The notes under the pieces are model-generated. The model did no database searches and was not told where the DNA came from. It was given only the letters and a program-made list of their open reading frames with translations. From Stakelama flava (GTDB lineage Bacteria; Pseudomonadota; Alphaproteobacteria; Sphingomonadales; Sphingomonadaceae), in NCBI RefSeq assembly GCF_019351405.1, contig NZ_JAHWZX010000010.1, forward strand, positions 1 through 64,000: DNA of 64,000 bases. The letters run 5' to 3'. The translations under genes and the position numbers were made by a program. Of this stretch, positions 36,952 through 49,548 are shown in pieces (position 1 is the first letter of the stretch; the number at the start of each line of letters is the position of its first letter).

Positions 36952-37401
36952 TCACCTTTCGGGCCGCATGGCGACATAGCCGGTCCGCAAACCCGGCAAG
37001 AAGCCCAGCTTTTCGTAAAAGCGGTGAACGCGGGGGTCCGGGCGGCCGCTTTGCATCAGCACATGGTGGCAGTCGAGCGCCCAGCCATGGTCGAGCGCCC
37101 TGCTGACGACGGCCCCGCCATGCCCCTGCCCCCTGTGATCGGGATGAGTCACCACGTTTTCAAGAAACGCGTGCGATCGCCCGTTGCGCAACAGGTTCGG
37201 TGCGGTGATCAGCGTGCACGTCGCGGCCAGTCCCTTCTCGATGGCACTCACGAACACAAACAGGTGATTGCTCGCCAGCGTAGCGTCCCAGATTTGCGCG
37301 GCCCGCTCGGCGGGTCGGGCGAACTCGCTTACTTCGGACGCTGCGAAAAGCGCCAGTATCGCGGGAAGGTCTGCCTTCTTCGCCAGACGAATCGTGTGCA
37401 T
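36952..37401 (-). CDS. GNAT acetyltransferase
   Basis: 149 residues with the acetyl-CoA pyrophosphate loop VVTHPDHRGQGHGGAVV (Q/R-x-x-G-x-G/A) near residues 84-100 and the closing RVHRFYEKLGFLPGLRTGY. It probably acetylates a small amine; the substrate is unknown. It lies between the ABM gene and the tuf terminator, the third member of the cassette inserted between rpsJ and tuf. Confidence 0.88.
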   Translation of the reverse strand: MHTIRLAKKADLPAILALFAASEVSEFARPAERAAQIWDATLASNHLFVFVSAIEKGLAATCTLITAPNLLRNGRSHAFLENVVTHPDHRGQGHGGAVVSRALDHGWALDCHHVLMQSGRPDPRVHRFYEKLGFLPGLRTGYVAMRPER

Positions 37402-37593
37402 TCTTCTCTCCTTCGATACCGGACCGCTTTGCGGCCTACCATCGAGTGATCGCGCTAACCGCGCGTGAGCAGAGCCGGCGGCTTGCGTAAGAATGCTGTG
37501 TTGCGGCGCCCGCCCAGCTGCACTGAACCCTATATCCGACCAAAAACTTCTCTAAAGGCTCGCGCGATCCCGTTCGGAAACGCCGCGCCGCCC

Positions 37594-37640
37594 ACAAACA
37601 AAAAGCCCGACCTCCCCTTAGGGACGCCGGGCCTTTGCGT
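37594..37640 (-). terminator. Terminator after tuf
   Basis: On the minus strand GCCCGGCGTCCCTAAGGGG then GTCGGGC and TTTTTGTTTG form a stem-loop with a U-run about 30 bases past the tuf stop. It ends the str operon and cuts it from the S10 operon. Confidence 0.88.
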
Positions 37641-37666
37641 TGTCCTTCACCCTTCCGGGTGTCGGA

Positions 37667-38857
<1,191 letters not shown>

Positions 38858-38936
38858 TTTTTCCTACCTTCTGATTCTACGCTATTTCGAATCGCCTGAA
38901 GCAGCGCGAAGCGCGCCCATAGCGAGCCTTTTCCAA

Positions 38937-41009
<2,073 letters not shown>

Positions 41010-41060
41010 CTTGGAAAAACTCCGGTGCCGGGAAAGTCGTCCCCGGCGATCAGTTAAAAA

Positions 41061-41531
41061 CTACCAGCGATAATGGCTGAAGGCGCGGTTCGCCTCGGCC
41101 ATCCGGTGGGTATCTTCACGCTTCTTCACCGCGTTGCCGCGATTATTCGATGCGTCGAGCAGTTCGCCCGACAAGCGGGCGGCCATGGTGTGTTCGCTGC
41201 GGGCGCGCGATGCGCTGATCAGCCAGCGGATCGCCAGCGCCTGGGCGCGTTCGGGGCGAACCTCGACCGGGACCTGATAAGTCGCACCGCCGACGCGGCG
41301 GCTGCGGACCTCGATGCCCGGCTTGATGTTGTTCAGCGCTTCGTGGAACACGCCGAGCGGCTCCTTCTTCGCGCGCGCTTCGACCGTATCGAGCGCGCCA
41401 TAGACGATGCGCTCCGCAGTGGATTTCTTACCGTCCAGCATGACCGAGTTCATGAACTTGGAAAGAACGATATCTCCGAACTTCGGATCAGGCAGGATTT
41501 CCCGTTTTTCGGGACGACGACGACGAGCCAT
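41061..41531 (-). CDS. rpsG: 30S ribosomal protein S7
   Basis: 156 residues, [20 protein letters not shown] start, [17 protein letters not shown] in the RNA-binding core. S7 initiates assembly of the 30S head. Confidence 0.97.
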   Translation of the reverse strand: MARRRRPEKREILPDPKFGDIVLSKFMNSVMLDGKKSTAERIVYGALDTVEARAKKEPLGVFHEALNNIKPGIEVRSRRVGGATYQVPVEVRPERAQALAIRWLISASRARSEHTMAARLSGELLDASNNRGNAVKKREDTHRMAEANRAFSHYRW

Positions 41532-41623
41532 TTCTGTTTCCTTGGACTAATTCAGCTTACCCGGAACCCTAAGGAGCCCCGTCATGATGACGGACGCCCT
41601 GTCCGGCGCTTACTTTGGCTGTA

Positions 41624-41995
41624 TTACTTCGGACGCTTCGCGCCGTATTTCGAACGCGACTGCTTGCGGTCCTTCACGCCCTGCGTATCGAGAACGCCGC
41701 GCAGCACATGATAGCGCACACCGGGAAGGTCGCGCACACGTCCGCCGCGGATCAGCACCACCGAGTGCTCCTGCAGGTTGTGGCCCTCACCGGGGATATA
41801 GCTGATGACTTCGCGCTGGTTCGTCAGGCGAACCTTGGCGACCTTGCGAAGCGCCGAGTTCGGCTTTTTCGGGGTCGTCGTATAGACGCGAGTGCAAACG
41901 CCGCGCTTTTGCGGATTCTGTTCCATCGCAGGGACCTTGCTCTTGGCCTTCTGCGGTTCGCGGCCCTTGCGGACCAACTGGTTAATCGTCGGCAT
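41624..41995 (-). CDS. rpsL: 30S ribosomal protein S12
   Basis: 123 residues, [15 protein letters not shown] start. [14 protein letters not shown] has the normal lysines at 43-44 and [10 protein letters not shown] is unchanged, so no streptomycin-resistance substitution is visible at the classic sites. First gene of the str operon; its promoter must lie within 41996-42281. Confidence 0.97.
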   Translation of the reverse strand: MPTINQLVRKGREPQKAKSKVPAMEQNPQKRGVCTRVYTTTPKKPNSALRKVAKVRLTNQREVISYIPGEGHNLQEHSVVLIRGGRVRDLPGVRYHVLRGVLDTQGVKDRKQSRSKYGAKRPK

Positions 41996-42281
41996 GAAGC
42001 CCTTCACCTTATCTTGCCGGAAGTCCCGGCGGTTACTTTGCTGGAGCCCTAGTCGTGCAATACAAAAAGCCCCCGGCGGCCAATGACCCCCCGGGTCTTC
42101 GTCTCCAACAACGTTCTGCTCTTTGACTGGCAGGGGCGCCGCGGGCGGGATTCGTCCGGTCGCATATCCTGCAGACGCGGGGGCCTATAGCGGGGCCGGC
42201 AGAAACGGTCAATGCCCGCCGCGACGCTTAATCTGGGGTGCGGTACAGCCGGGATCAAGCTTCACCGGCTATAGTGGGACT

Positions 42282-42851
42282 ATGAATGCCATAGCCCTTC
42301 ACGCCCGACCCGACGCGCGGTGGAAATACATTGCGCTCGCGCTTGCTCTGGCGGTGCTTGCGGCCGAAGCGGCGCTTCCCGCCCTCCCCGCACCGGGGCT
42401 GTGGGCGGTGAAGCGATATGCCGCACCGGACATGTCCTTGCTACTGCCGTTCAGTGTTCTGCTGGCGATCGGTGCGGTGGCGGCGCTGGTGCTGGAGATG
42501 GCCGGAAGGAATGCGGCGCGTCATGATCCGCTGCGAAGCGGCGCATTGGTCGCGCTTGCGCTGGCGCTTACGCTTCCGGCCGCGCATTTCGTGCTCGCCG
42601 CCGCCGCGCTGCCGCTATCAATCGCACGCGTTACGCGCTCGCGCGATCTTCTGACGCCGTTGCTGATTGCAGCTGCGCTTGTCGCGGTTCTCGCGGGCGG
42701 GCCGCATTGGGGAGCGCCTGCACTTGCCTGGGCTACGTTGCGGCTGATCCGGTCCGGGCCCCGTGAGGCGGCGAACGATAATCGCCATGGGATGCTGCTC
42801 AATCCGATCGATTGGCTACGCCTTGGCCGTATTCACCTGCGATATCGCTGA
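42282..42851 (+). CDS. Membrane protein, unknown
   Basis: 189 residues with several hydrophobic stretches (about 21-41, 56-78, 91-113 and 125-145) and an Ala-rich composition. No family recognised. ATG at 42282 is preferred; a longer upstream frame is probably not coding. It diverges from rpsL and converges on the DUF4142 lipoprotein gene. Confidence 0.55.
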   Translation: MNAIALHARPDARWKYIALALALAVLAAEAALPALPAPGLWAVKRYAAPDMSLLLPFSVLLAIGAVAALVLEMAGRNAARHDPLRSGALVALALALTLPAAHFVLAAAALPLSIARVTRSRDLLTPLLIAAALVAVLAGGPHWGAPALAWATLRLIRSGPREAANDNRHGMLLNPIDWLRLGRIHLRYR

Positions 42852-42952
42852 GCCACCGGTTCAGTGGCGTCGCGCAACAAGCGGGATGCGCTGGCTTCAC
42901 GTCCCTTGCGCGAAAGAACTGCCCGCCGCGCATGGCGACGGGCGAGGTTCGA

Positions 42953-43555
42953 TTACAGATTTTCGATCAGTTCGAGATGCGATTTGACCACCGACGCGGT
43001 CTTGGACGCGAAATCCTTGAACGGATCGGCGCTGCCATTGTCGGCATAGTCCTGAAGCAGGTTCAGCGCATTCTGATGCGCCTCGCGCTGCTGGCTCTTG
43101 TAAAGATCGTCAAACGAATCGCCGCTCGCCGCGTTGAGCGCGTCGATCTTGCTCTGCAATTCGGGTGGCAGTGCGGCGTCGGGCGTCACGCCATCCACCT
43201 TTGTCGCAGCGGTTTTCAGGTCCGCAGTCGACTTGCCATGATCGGTGATCATCTTTGCAGCGAAATCTTTAAGATCTTGGCTTGTCGCCTTGGTCTGGGC
43301 GATCTTGGCCGACTGGATTTCAAACGCATCGCTTTGCGCAACCGTGTCGGCGAATTGCTGCGGCGTCATATCGGCTGCGCTCATCGCGCCGTTCGCCATC
43401 ATGCCGTTGCCGCCCATATCGTCGGCCATCATGTCGTTGGCCATCGTGTCGTTCGACATCATCGCCATGTTATCGGTCGAGGCATTGTTGCCGCCGCACG
43501 CCGCCAACAGGGCAAAAGCCGGCAGTAACGCGGCCGAAGGGATAATCCGTTTCAT
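42953..43555 (-). CDS. DUF4142 lipoprotein with Met-rich linker
   Basis: 200 residues. Lipobox LLAAC is near residues 16-20, followed by a roughly 30-residue Met/Asn/Asp/Gly-rich linker (MANDMMADDMGGNGMM), then the DUF4142 domain (ADTVAQSDAFEIQSAKIAQ, KMITDHGKSTADL, QREAHQNALNLLQDY). The family is a ferritin-like four-helix fold of unknown role, often stress linked. The methionines could bind copper; that is inference. Confidence 0.85.
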   Translation of the reverse strand: MKRIIPSAALLPAFALLAACGGNNASTDNMAMMSNDTMANDMMADDMGGNGMMANGAMSAADMTPQQFADTVAQSDAFEIQSAKIAQTKATSQDLKDFAAKMITDHGKSTADLKTAATKVDGVTPDAALPPELQSKIDALNAASGDSFDDLYKSQQREAHQNALNLLQDYADNGSADPFKDFASKTASVVKSHLELIENL

Positions 43556-43589
43556 AAAGCACTCCTAACGCTTTTCCGCGACACGAACG

Positions 43590-43630
43590 CCGGCCGCCGC
43601 GCCCTGTTCCCTCCAGGACGGGTCGGCCGG
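43590..43630 (-). terminator. Hairpin between lpdA and the DUF4142 gene
   Basis: CCGGCCG ... CGGCCGG arms with CCTG/CAGG nearer the loop form a strong GC-rich stem on the minus strand. No U-run follows, so it may be an mRNA-stabilising or weak terminating element at the end of the E2-E3 operon. Confidence 0.4.
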
Positions 43631-43664
43631 GGTTCGAAGCACCCGGCGATGGCGTGCAAATCAA

Positions 43665-45059
43665 TCAGATATGGATCGCGCGGCCATAGGCGCCAAGCAC
43701 GCTTTCGTGCATCATTTCCGACAGCGTGGGGTGTGGGAAGACTGTTTCCATCAGCTCCGCCTCGGTCGTTTCCAGCTGGCGTGCGGCGACATAGCCCTGA
43801 ATCAGTTCGGTCACTTCGGCACCGATCATGTGCGCGCCCAGCAATTCGCCGGTCTTTTCGTCAAAGATCGTTTTGATGAAGCCGTCCGCCTCGCCCAGCG
43901 CGATTGCCTTGCCATTGCCGATGAACGGGAATTTGCCGACCTTCACCTTATGGCCCGCTTCCTTGGCCTTGGCTTCGGTCAGGCCTACGCTCGCCACCTG
44001 AGGGCGCGAATAGGTGCAGCCCGGAATATTCCACGTCTCGAACGGATGCGGCTTTTCGCCCGCAATTGCCTCGACGCAGACCACGCCTTCATGGCTCGCC
44101 TTGTGCGCAAGCCATGGCGGCCCCGTCACGTCGCCGATCGCATAGATTCCCTCAACATTGGTGCGGGAATAGCCATCGGTGACGATATGCCCGCGATCGG
44201 TCTTCACGCCAAGGTCCTCCAGACCGATATTCTCGGTATTGGGGACGATACCGATCGCGACGATGACATGGCTGTATTCCTCGGTGACCGACTTGCCATC
44301 CTTGCCCTTGATCGTCGCCTTGACCGATTTCGCGCCGGTTTCCAGCTTCTCGACGCCGGCGCCGGTCATGATCTTCATGCCCTGCTTTTGCAGCGTTTTA
44401 TCCATGTGGGCGGACACTTCCTCGTCCTCGACAGGCAGGATGCGCGGTAGCATCTCGACGATGGTGACGTCGGCGCCCATGTCCGAATAGAAGCTGGCGA
44501 ATTCGACACCGATCGCGCCCGATCCGATTACGAGCAGCTTGGTCGGCATTTCTTCGGGCACCATCGCGTGGCGATAGGTCCAGATGCGCTTGCCATCGGC
44601 CTTGGCGAAGGGCAGGTCGCGGGCACGCGCGCCGGTCGCGACGATGATGTGCTTGGCCTGAAGATCGACCGTCTTGTCGCCTTGGGTCACCTGCAGCTTG
44701 CCCTTGCCGGTCAGCTTGCCGACGCCTTCATGCACCGCGACCTTGTGCTTCTTCATCAGACCCTTGACGCCTGCGTTCAGCTGCCCCGAAACCTTGCGGC
44801 TGCGCTCGACGATCCTGGTAAGGTCGAACCCGGTATTTTCCGCCTTAAGCCCGTAATCGGCAGCATGCGTCATGTAATGATAGATTTCGGACGTGCGCAG
44901 CAGCGCCTTGGTCGGGATGCAGCCCCAATTGAGGCAGATGCCGCCAAGCCGTTCGCGCTCGACGATCGCCACCTTCATGCCGAGCTGGCTCGCCCGGATC
45001 GCCGCGACATAGCCGCCGGGGCCGGAACCGAGAACGATAAGGTCGTAAGTATCAGCCAT
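43665..45059 (-). CDS. lpdA: Dihydrolipoyl dehydrogenase (E3)
   Basis: 464-residue FAD enzyme that reoxidises lipoyl groups of the 2-oxoacid dehydrogenases, passing electrons to NAD. VLGSGPGGYVAA binds FAD, GGICLNWGCIPTK carries redox Cys42/Cys47, VIGSGAIGVEFA is the NAD turn and the C-terminal HPTLSEMMHE holds the active His. I chose ATG at 45059 (AGGA seven bases upstream) over the adjacent ATG at 45062. It ends an operon that starts with pdhC. Confidence 0.96.
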   Translation of the reverse strand: MADTYDLIVLGSGPGGYVAAIRASQLGMKVAIVERERLGGICLNWGCIPTKALLRTSEIYHYMTHAADYGLKAENTGFDLTRIVERSRKVSGQLNAGVKGLMKKHKVAVHEGVGKLTGKGKLQVTQGDKTVDLQAKHIIVATGARARDLPFAKADGKRIWTYRHAMVPEEMPTKLLVIGSGAIGVEFASFYSDMGADVTIVEMLPRILPVEDEEVSAHMDKTLQKQGMKIMTGAGVEKLETGAKSVKATIKGKDGKSVTEEYSHVIVAIGIVPNTENIGLEDLGVKTDRGHIVTDGYSRTNVEGIYAIGDVTGPPWLAHKASHEGVVCVEAIAGEKPHPFETWNIPGCTYSRPQVASVGLTEAKAKEAGHKVKVGKFPFIGNGKAIALGEADGFIKTIFDEKTGELLGAHMIGAEVTELIQGYVAARQLETTEAELMETVFPHPTLSEMMHESVLGAYGRAIHI

Positions 45060-45085
45060 CATGGATTCCTTGGGGAAAGAATGAG

Positions 45086-45472
45086 TTACATTTCGACGGC
45101 GCGCGGCTTGCCCTGCTCGTCGATGGCGACGAAGACGAAGCTCGCCTGCGTCACCTTTTCATGGGTTTCGCCGAAACGGTCGCGACGCCATGCCTCGACC
45201 TCGATGGTCATCGACGTGCGGCCCGACCGGACCAGTTCGGCGAACACGCTGACTTCATCGCCGACATAGACGGGGTGATGAAACTGCATGCTGTCGACCG
45301 CGGCAGTGACGGCACGCCCCTTGGAATGGCGTGAGGCGACCAGCCCCGCCGCCATGTCCATCTGGCCCATCAGCCAGCCGCCGAAGATATCGCCGTACGG
45401 ATTGGTATCGGCGGGCTGGGTGGTCACACGGATCGCCGGATCGCGTGCCGGCGGCTGCGCCGAATCAGTCAT
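45086..45472 (-). CDS. Acyl-CoA thioesterase, YciA-like hotdog protein
   Basis: 128 residues: TTQPADTNPYGDIFGGWLMGQ with the hotdog catalytic Asp (GGWLM), AVTAAVDSMQFHHPVYVGDE, and VFVAIDEQGKPRA. It hydrolyses acyl-CoA to free acid plus CoA. ATG at 45472 has GGAG nine bases upstream and overlaps the small membrane gene by eight bases. Sitting between E2 and E3 genes suggests a link to acetyl-CoA or acyl-CoA balance (inference). Confidence 0.9.
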   Translation of the reverse strand: MTDSAQPPARDPAIRVTTQPADTNPYGDIFGGWLMGQMDMAAGLVASRHSKGRAVTAAVDSMQFHHPVYVGDEVSVFAELVRSGRTSMTIEVEAWRRDRFGETHEKVTQASFVFVAIDEQGKPRAVEM

Positions 45473-45683
45473 TGCCGCCCGCTCCGTCAAGCGCCAGCCG
45501 GTCGGCGCGATAGGCGCGCATAACCGGCCAGACGCCCATCAATACCACCACGACGACCGCCGCGCCCGTCACCAACCAGATATCGTGGCGCCCCAGCGGA
45601 TAGGACCAGGCCGACAACCAGCCCAGCAGCACCACCGCGGCAAGCCCCGCGACGATGTACAGCACCTCGATCAGAACGCGCAT
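45465..45683 (-). CDS. Small two-span membrane protein, unknown
   Basis: 72 residues with two hydrophobic stretches (about 4-23 and 35-53) and a short basic connector. No family recognised. It lies 17 bases after pdhC and overlaps the thioesterase gene, so it is clearly part of this operon. Confidence 0.7.
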   Translation of the reverse strand: MRVLIEVLYIVAGLAAVVLLGWLSAWSYPLGRHDIWLVTGAAVVVVVLMGVWPVMRAYRADRLALDGAGGND

Positions 45684-45699
45684 TCCCTGCCCTTTTCGT

Positions 45700-47058
45700 T
45701 CAGGCGATCATGCCGAGCGGCGATTCGACCAGTTCCTTGAACACCTTCAGCATGGCCGCGCCGTCGGCGCCGTCGATCGCGCGATGGTCGAAGCTGCCGG
45801 TGGCGCTCATCATCGTTGCGACCTGCAGCGCATCGTCTATCACGTGCGGACGCTTCTCACCCGCGCCGACCGCCAGGATCATGCCCTGCGGCGGATTAAT
45901 GACCGCTTCGAACTGCTTGATGCCGAACATGCCCATATTGGACAGCGATGCCGTGCCGCCCTGATATTCCTCAGGCTTCAGCTTGTTTTCCTTGGCGCGA
46001 CCGGCCAGTTCCTTGATCTCGGTCGAGATCGAAGACAGGCTCTTGTTCGCCGCGTCGCGGATAATCGGCGTGATCAGACCCGACGGGGTCGACACCGCCA
46101 CCGACACGTCGGCCCGCGAATATTTGATCAGCTTGTCGCCCGCGAAGGTCACGTTGCACTTCGGGCTTTCGGCAAGCGCGACGCCCAGCGCCTTGATCAG
46201 CATGTCGTTCACCGACAGCTTGATCCCGCGCGATTCCAGCCCCTTGTTCAACTCGCCGCGCAGCTTGAGCAGCGCATCAAGGCGAATGTCGACGGTCAGA
46301 TAGATGTGCGGGACGGTCTGCTTCGCCTCGGTCAGGCGGCGCGCGATCGTCTTGCGAATGTTGGAAAGTTTTTCCGCTTCGTGCGGAATCGTCTCATCAT
46401 ACCACACCGCCTTCGGTTCGGCCGGCGCGGCTGCGGACGCCGCCGCTGCGGGGGCTTCGGCGGCAGGCGCGGCCTTCGCTCCCGGTTTCGCACCTTCGAC
46501 ATCCGCCTTTATGATGCGACCATACGGGCCGGAGCCTTCAACCTGCGAAAGCTCGATACCCTTTTCCTTTGCGATCCGGCGCGCAAGCGGGCTGGCCTTG
46601 ATACGCTCACCCTGCGTCGGTGCGGGACCGGCTTTTGCGCTCGGAGCGGCAGGCTTGCCGTGATCTTCGGCCTGCGCGGCATCGCGGTCGGCGCGCTTCG
46701 CCTCGTCACCCGTTTTATTGGGATCGGACGGGTCGGGCTTGCCTTCGTCATTTTCGGGCTTGGGCGTTGCCGCCTTGTCCGACGCGGCGGGGGCTTCGAC
46801 GTCGGAGACATCCTCACCCTCTTCGGCCAGCATGGCGATGACCGCGCCGACCTTCACATTGTCGGTTCCTTCGGGAACCGTGATCTTTGCGATGGTGCCG
46901 GGATCGACCGCCTCGAACTCCATCGTCGCCTTGTCGGTTTCGATTTCGGCAAGCAGATCGCCTGAATCGACCGTGTCGCCTTCTTTCACCAGCCATTTGG
47001 CCAGCGTGCCCTCCTCCATCGTCGGAGAAAGTGCGGGCATCTTGATTTCAATCGCCAT
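45700..47058 (-). CDS. pdhC: Pyruvate dehydrogenase E2 (dihydrolipoamide acetyltransferase)
   Basis: 452 residues. One lipoyl domain ([12 protein letters not shown], Lys43 lipoylated), an Asp/Pro/Lys-rich hinge, a peripheral-subunit-binding domain ([22 protein letters not shown] near 155-175), another linker, and an acetyltransferase core with [13 protein letters not shown]. It transfers acetyl to CoA at the end of glycolysis. AGGA before ATG 47058 sets the start. The E1 genes pdhA/pdhB are not in this window. Confidence 0.93.
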   Translation of the reverse strand: MAIEIKMPALSPTMEEGTLAKWLVKEGDTVDSGDLLAEIETDKATMEFEAVDPGTIAKITVPEGTDNVKVGAVIAMLAEEGEDVSDVEAPAASDKAATPKPENDEGKPDPSDPNKTGDEAKRADRDAAQAEDHGKPAAPSAKAGPAPTQGERIKASPLARRIAKEKGIELSQVEGSGPYGRIIKADVEGAKPGAKAAPAAEAPAAAASAAAPAEPKAVWYDETIPHEAEKLSNIRKTIARRLTEAKQTVPHIYLTVDIRLDALLKLRGELNKGLESRGIKLSVNDMLIKALGVALAESPKCNVTFAGDKLIKYSRADVSVAVSTPSGLITPIIRDAANKSLSSISTEIKELAGRAKENKLKPEEYQGGTASLSNMGMFGIKQFEAVINPPQGMILAVGAGEKRPHVIDDALQVATMMSATGSFDHRAIDGADGAAMLKVFKELVESPLGMIA

Positions 47059-47188
47059 GAACTGTCCTGAAGCGTGATTCCCGGGGATGGTCCCCCTAAT
47101 TCCCTCCACGCGAGGCGCGGTCAAGCCTATCGGGCTTGCACGAACGTCTTCGCTGGGTCACTGAACGCCCATCGGGAGAGACTTATCC

Positions 47189-47644
47189 ATGCGAACCTAT
47201 CTGGTCGTGATCGATGAAAGCAGGGAATCGGAGATCGCAATGCGCTTCGCCGCGCGTCGCGCGGTGAAGACCGGCGGCGGGATAGAAATTCTCGCGCTGA
47301 TCCCCGCGCCCGAATTCGTCCAGTGGGGCGGCGTGATGGCGACGATGGAGGAAGAGGCGATGCAGCGCGCGCAGGCGTTGGTCGCCGGGGCGGCGGGGAC
47401 GCTGCTGGAGGAATCGGGCCTGAAACCGTCGATCAACGTTTCGCGCGGCGACGGGGCGAAGATCGTTCGAGACATGATCGCGGCGAATCCCGATATCGCG
47501 GCACTGGTGCTCGGCGCGGCACCCGATGGTTCGCCCGGTCCGCTGGTCACCCATTTCGCCGGCGTCGATGCGGGAAAGCTGCCCGTTCCGGTGATGATCA
47601 TTCCCGGCGATCTGGATCGTGAGGCGATCGACCGCCTCAGCTGA
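47189..47644 (+). CDS. Universal stress protein family member
   Basis: 151 residues. YLVVIDESRESEIAMRFAA, then ILALIPAPEFVQWGG and GPLVTHFAG with the closing LPVPVMIIPG: the UspA fold. The ATP-binding G-2x-G-9x-G(S/T) motif is partly kept as GAAPDGSPGP. ATG at 47189 has GGGAG upstream. It diverges from pdhC. Confidence 0.85.
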   Translation: MRTYLVVIDESRESEIAMRFAARRAVKTGGGIEILALIPAPEFVQWGGVMATMEEEAMQRAQALVAGAAGTLLEESGLKPSINVSRGDGAKIVRDMIAANPDIAALVLGAAPDGSPGPLVTHFAGVDAGKLPVPVMIIPGDLDREAIDRLS

Positions 47645-47681
47645 CCGTACAAGGCCCAGCCACCGCCGTCCGCCCCGATTT

Positions 47682-48488
47682 TTATTTTCGCAGCAGGCGT
47701 TTGCCCCGCACTGGCCGGCGAAGCAGCTTCTTGCCAGGCGCGGCATACTGCACCACGGGCTGGGGCGCGGCCACTTCCTCAACCCACTCCTCGGTCGTTG
47801 TGGTGGTCGTCGTGGTCGTGGTCATCACCGCAGGCGTCACCGTAACGACCGTCGTCGGAACCCACATCACGCCCTGGGAATAGCTGTACCCTCCCTGCAC
47901 GCAGCCGCAGGACGGCTGCACCGTCACGGCCTGCACCGCGCCGCATCCACCTGACGTGCCATAACCGCTGCCCGGACAGGCGGGCTGCACCGGCGCTTCG
48001 GAATAGAGATAAGGTTCGGCATAATCGTCCGGCGCATAGGCGTCGGAATAGCCATACCCCTCGCCCGCGACTCTATCCCAGTCGATATTGCGCATCCAGT
48101 CGGCAATCTGTCCGTACGAATCGACCAGAAGCGCATCGTCATAATAGCGGATCCAGTGATATCCGCGCGGCGGCGTGGTCAGCCCCCAAAACCCATAATC
48201 ACGCACGTGAAAGCGCGGAGCCTGCCAGTAATCGGGCAAGCGCCAGCCACGAGCCGGCTGGCGATACGCCTGCCAGCCACCCGGCGCGCGCGTACCGCCT
48301 TCCCACCGTCCATGACCATCGTCATGCCAGCGCGGCTGCGCATGGTGCATCCCGGCAGGAACATTCTGATGCGGCAGCGGCGGTGGCGTATTGCGATACG
48401 CGCCGCCAGATGTCTGCGCGGAAACCGGGGCGGCCGCCGCGAACGGCAGGGTGGCCAGGGCAATAGCGGTCGTCGCGATCATGCGCAT
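47682..48488 (-). CDS. RcnB-family periplasmic protein
   Basis: 268 residues with a signal peptide (MRMIATTAIALATLPFAAAAP). The RcnB core DYWQAPRFHVRDYGFWGLTTP and PRGYHWIRYYDDALLVDSYG is at about 95-145. RcnB is known in nickel/cobalt homeostasis. The C-terminal half is unlike the short E. coli protein: a Cys-containing segment (CPGSGYGTSGGCG ... CGC), then a run of ten Thr and a basic end. AGGAG 11 bases before ATG 48488 sets the start. Confidence 0.85.
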   Translation of the reverse strand: MRMIATTAIALATLPFAAAAPVSAQTSGGAYRNTPPPLPHQNVPAGMHHAQPRWHDDGHGRWEGGTRAPGGWQAYRQPARGWRLPDYWQAPRFHVRDYGFWGLTTPPRGYHWIRYYDDALLVDSYGQIADWMRNIDWDRVAGEGYGYSDAYAPDDYAEPYLYSEAPVQPACPGSGYGTSGGCGAVQAVTVQPSCGCVQGGYSYSQGVMWVPTTVVTVTPAVMTTTTTTTTTTEEWVEEVAAPQPVVQYAAPGKKLLRRPVRGKRLLRK

Positions 48489-48641
48489 GGGCGATCGGTC
48501 TCCTTTTCGATGCCGCGCGCATGGCTTTTGCACGGCCGGGTTCAGCCATCGGGCAATTTCCTAACGAAATTTAACCCTGACGGTGCCGAAACGCAGGCGG
48601 AAAACCGGCAAGCCCTTGTCCCGAATCGGGATTTGCCGAAA

Positions 48642-49133
48642 TCAGTCGAATTGAGCGAGGCGCGGGCCGAGTATGCGCATCAATGCCTCGCATCCGGCGG
48701 CGTCCCCGGCGTCGAACCGGGCAGCGTGCGGGCTGTCTAGGTCGAGTACCCCGATCAGCGCGCCCTGCACCACGATCGGCACGACCAGTTCGGACCGGCT
48801 GTCGGCATCGCAGGCGATGTGGCCGGGAAAGGCGTGCACGTCCTCCACCAGCTGGGTTTCGCGCGTTTCAGCTGCGGCGCCGCATACACCGCTACCCGGC
48901 GCGATCCGGATACAGGCGGGCTTGCCCTGAAACGGGCCAAGCACCAGTTCGCCATCGACCATGCGATAAAAGCCAGCCCAATTGAGGTCGGGCAGATATT
49001 GCCAGATCAGCGCCGCCGCATTGGCCATGTTGGCGATTTCATCGGGTTCGTCGGCGGTAAGCGCGTCGAGCGCGGCCGCCAGATCGCGATAAAGCTCGGC
49101 CTTGCTGCCATTTGAAATATCGAACTGGTACAT
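48642..49133 (-). CDS. msrC: Free methionine-(R)-sulfoxide reductase (fRMsr), GAF fold
   Basis: Repairs oxidised free methionine. 163 residues of GAF fold with the fRMsr cysteines: ACIRIAPGSGVCG gives Cys74 and Cys84, and GHIACDADSRSELVVP gives Cys108. All three redox positions of the E. coli enzyme (YebR) are present. ATG at 49133, seven bases after arfB stop. It ends a coupled set arfB-rluA-DUF421. Confidence 0.92.
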   Translation of the reverse strand: MYQFDISNGSKAELYRDLAAALDALTADEPDEIANMANAAALIWQYLPDLNWAGFYRMVDGELVLGPFQGKPACIRIAPGSGVCGAAAETRETQLVEDVHAFPGHIACDADSRSELVVPIVVQGALIGVLDLDSPHAARFDAGDAAGCEALMRILGPRLAQFD

Positions 49134-49140
49134 TTTCGCC

Positions 49141-49548
49141 TCAATCCATGCGCACGCGGCCGCGCGCCTGTTTGACCCTGGACCGCGCCTTTTTCGAATC
49201 GACGCGTTTCGCCTTGGCATTGCGGCTTGGCTTCGTCTTGATCCGCCGCGCATCGCGCTGATGCGCCTCTTCGACCAGTTCGGCCAGCCGGCGGCGCGCA
49301 TCCTCGCGATTCGCTTCCTGCGTGCGGAATTTCCGCGCGGTGATGATCAGTTCACCGCCACTATTAAGGCGCGTACCCGCAAGCTGTTTCAGCTTGTGAT
49401 AGGCAAAGGGCGGCAAGCGCAATCGATATATGTCGACGCGAAGCTGAACCGCCGTCGCCACCTTGTTCACATTCTGCCCGCCCGGCCCCGACGCGGCGAT
49501 GAAACGTTCGTCAACGATCGCCTCATCGGGAATCACAAAGTCAGCCAC
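49141..49548 (-). CDS. arfB: Alternative ribosome-rescue factor ArfB
   Basis: 135 residues: AASGPGGQNVNKVATAVQLR (GGQ at 23-25, the peptidyl-tRNA hydrolysis loop), then a basic tail (KKARSRVKQARGRV) that enters the empty mRNA channel. It releases stalled ribosomes. Starts with GTG at 49546-49548, overlapping rluA by eight bases. Confidence 0.92.
   Translation of the reverse strand: MADFVIPDEAIVDERFIAASGPGGQNVNKVATAVQLRVDIYRLRLPPFAYHKLKQLAGTRLNSGGELIITARKFRTQEANREDARRRLAELVEEAHQRDARRIKTKPSRNAKAKRVDSKKARSRVKQARGRVRMD

Noticed and set aside
42059..42102. A terminator-like GC stretch with T5 upstream of rpsL
   Set aside because: The arms pair poorly on the minus strand and no gene ends there, so I do not call it; it might be an attenuator.
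43632..43664. GGTTCGAAG resembling a T-loop near 43630
   Set aside because: No acceptor or anticodon stem could be formed around it.
47790..47825. Microsatellite-like GTGGTCGTC run
   Set aside because: It encodes the Thr run of the RcnB-like protein in mixed codons.
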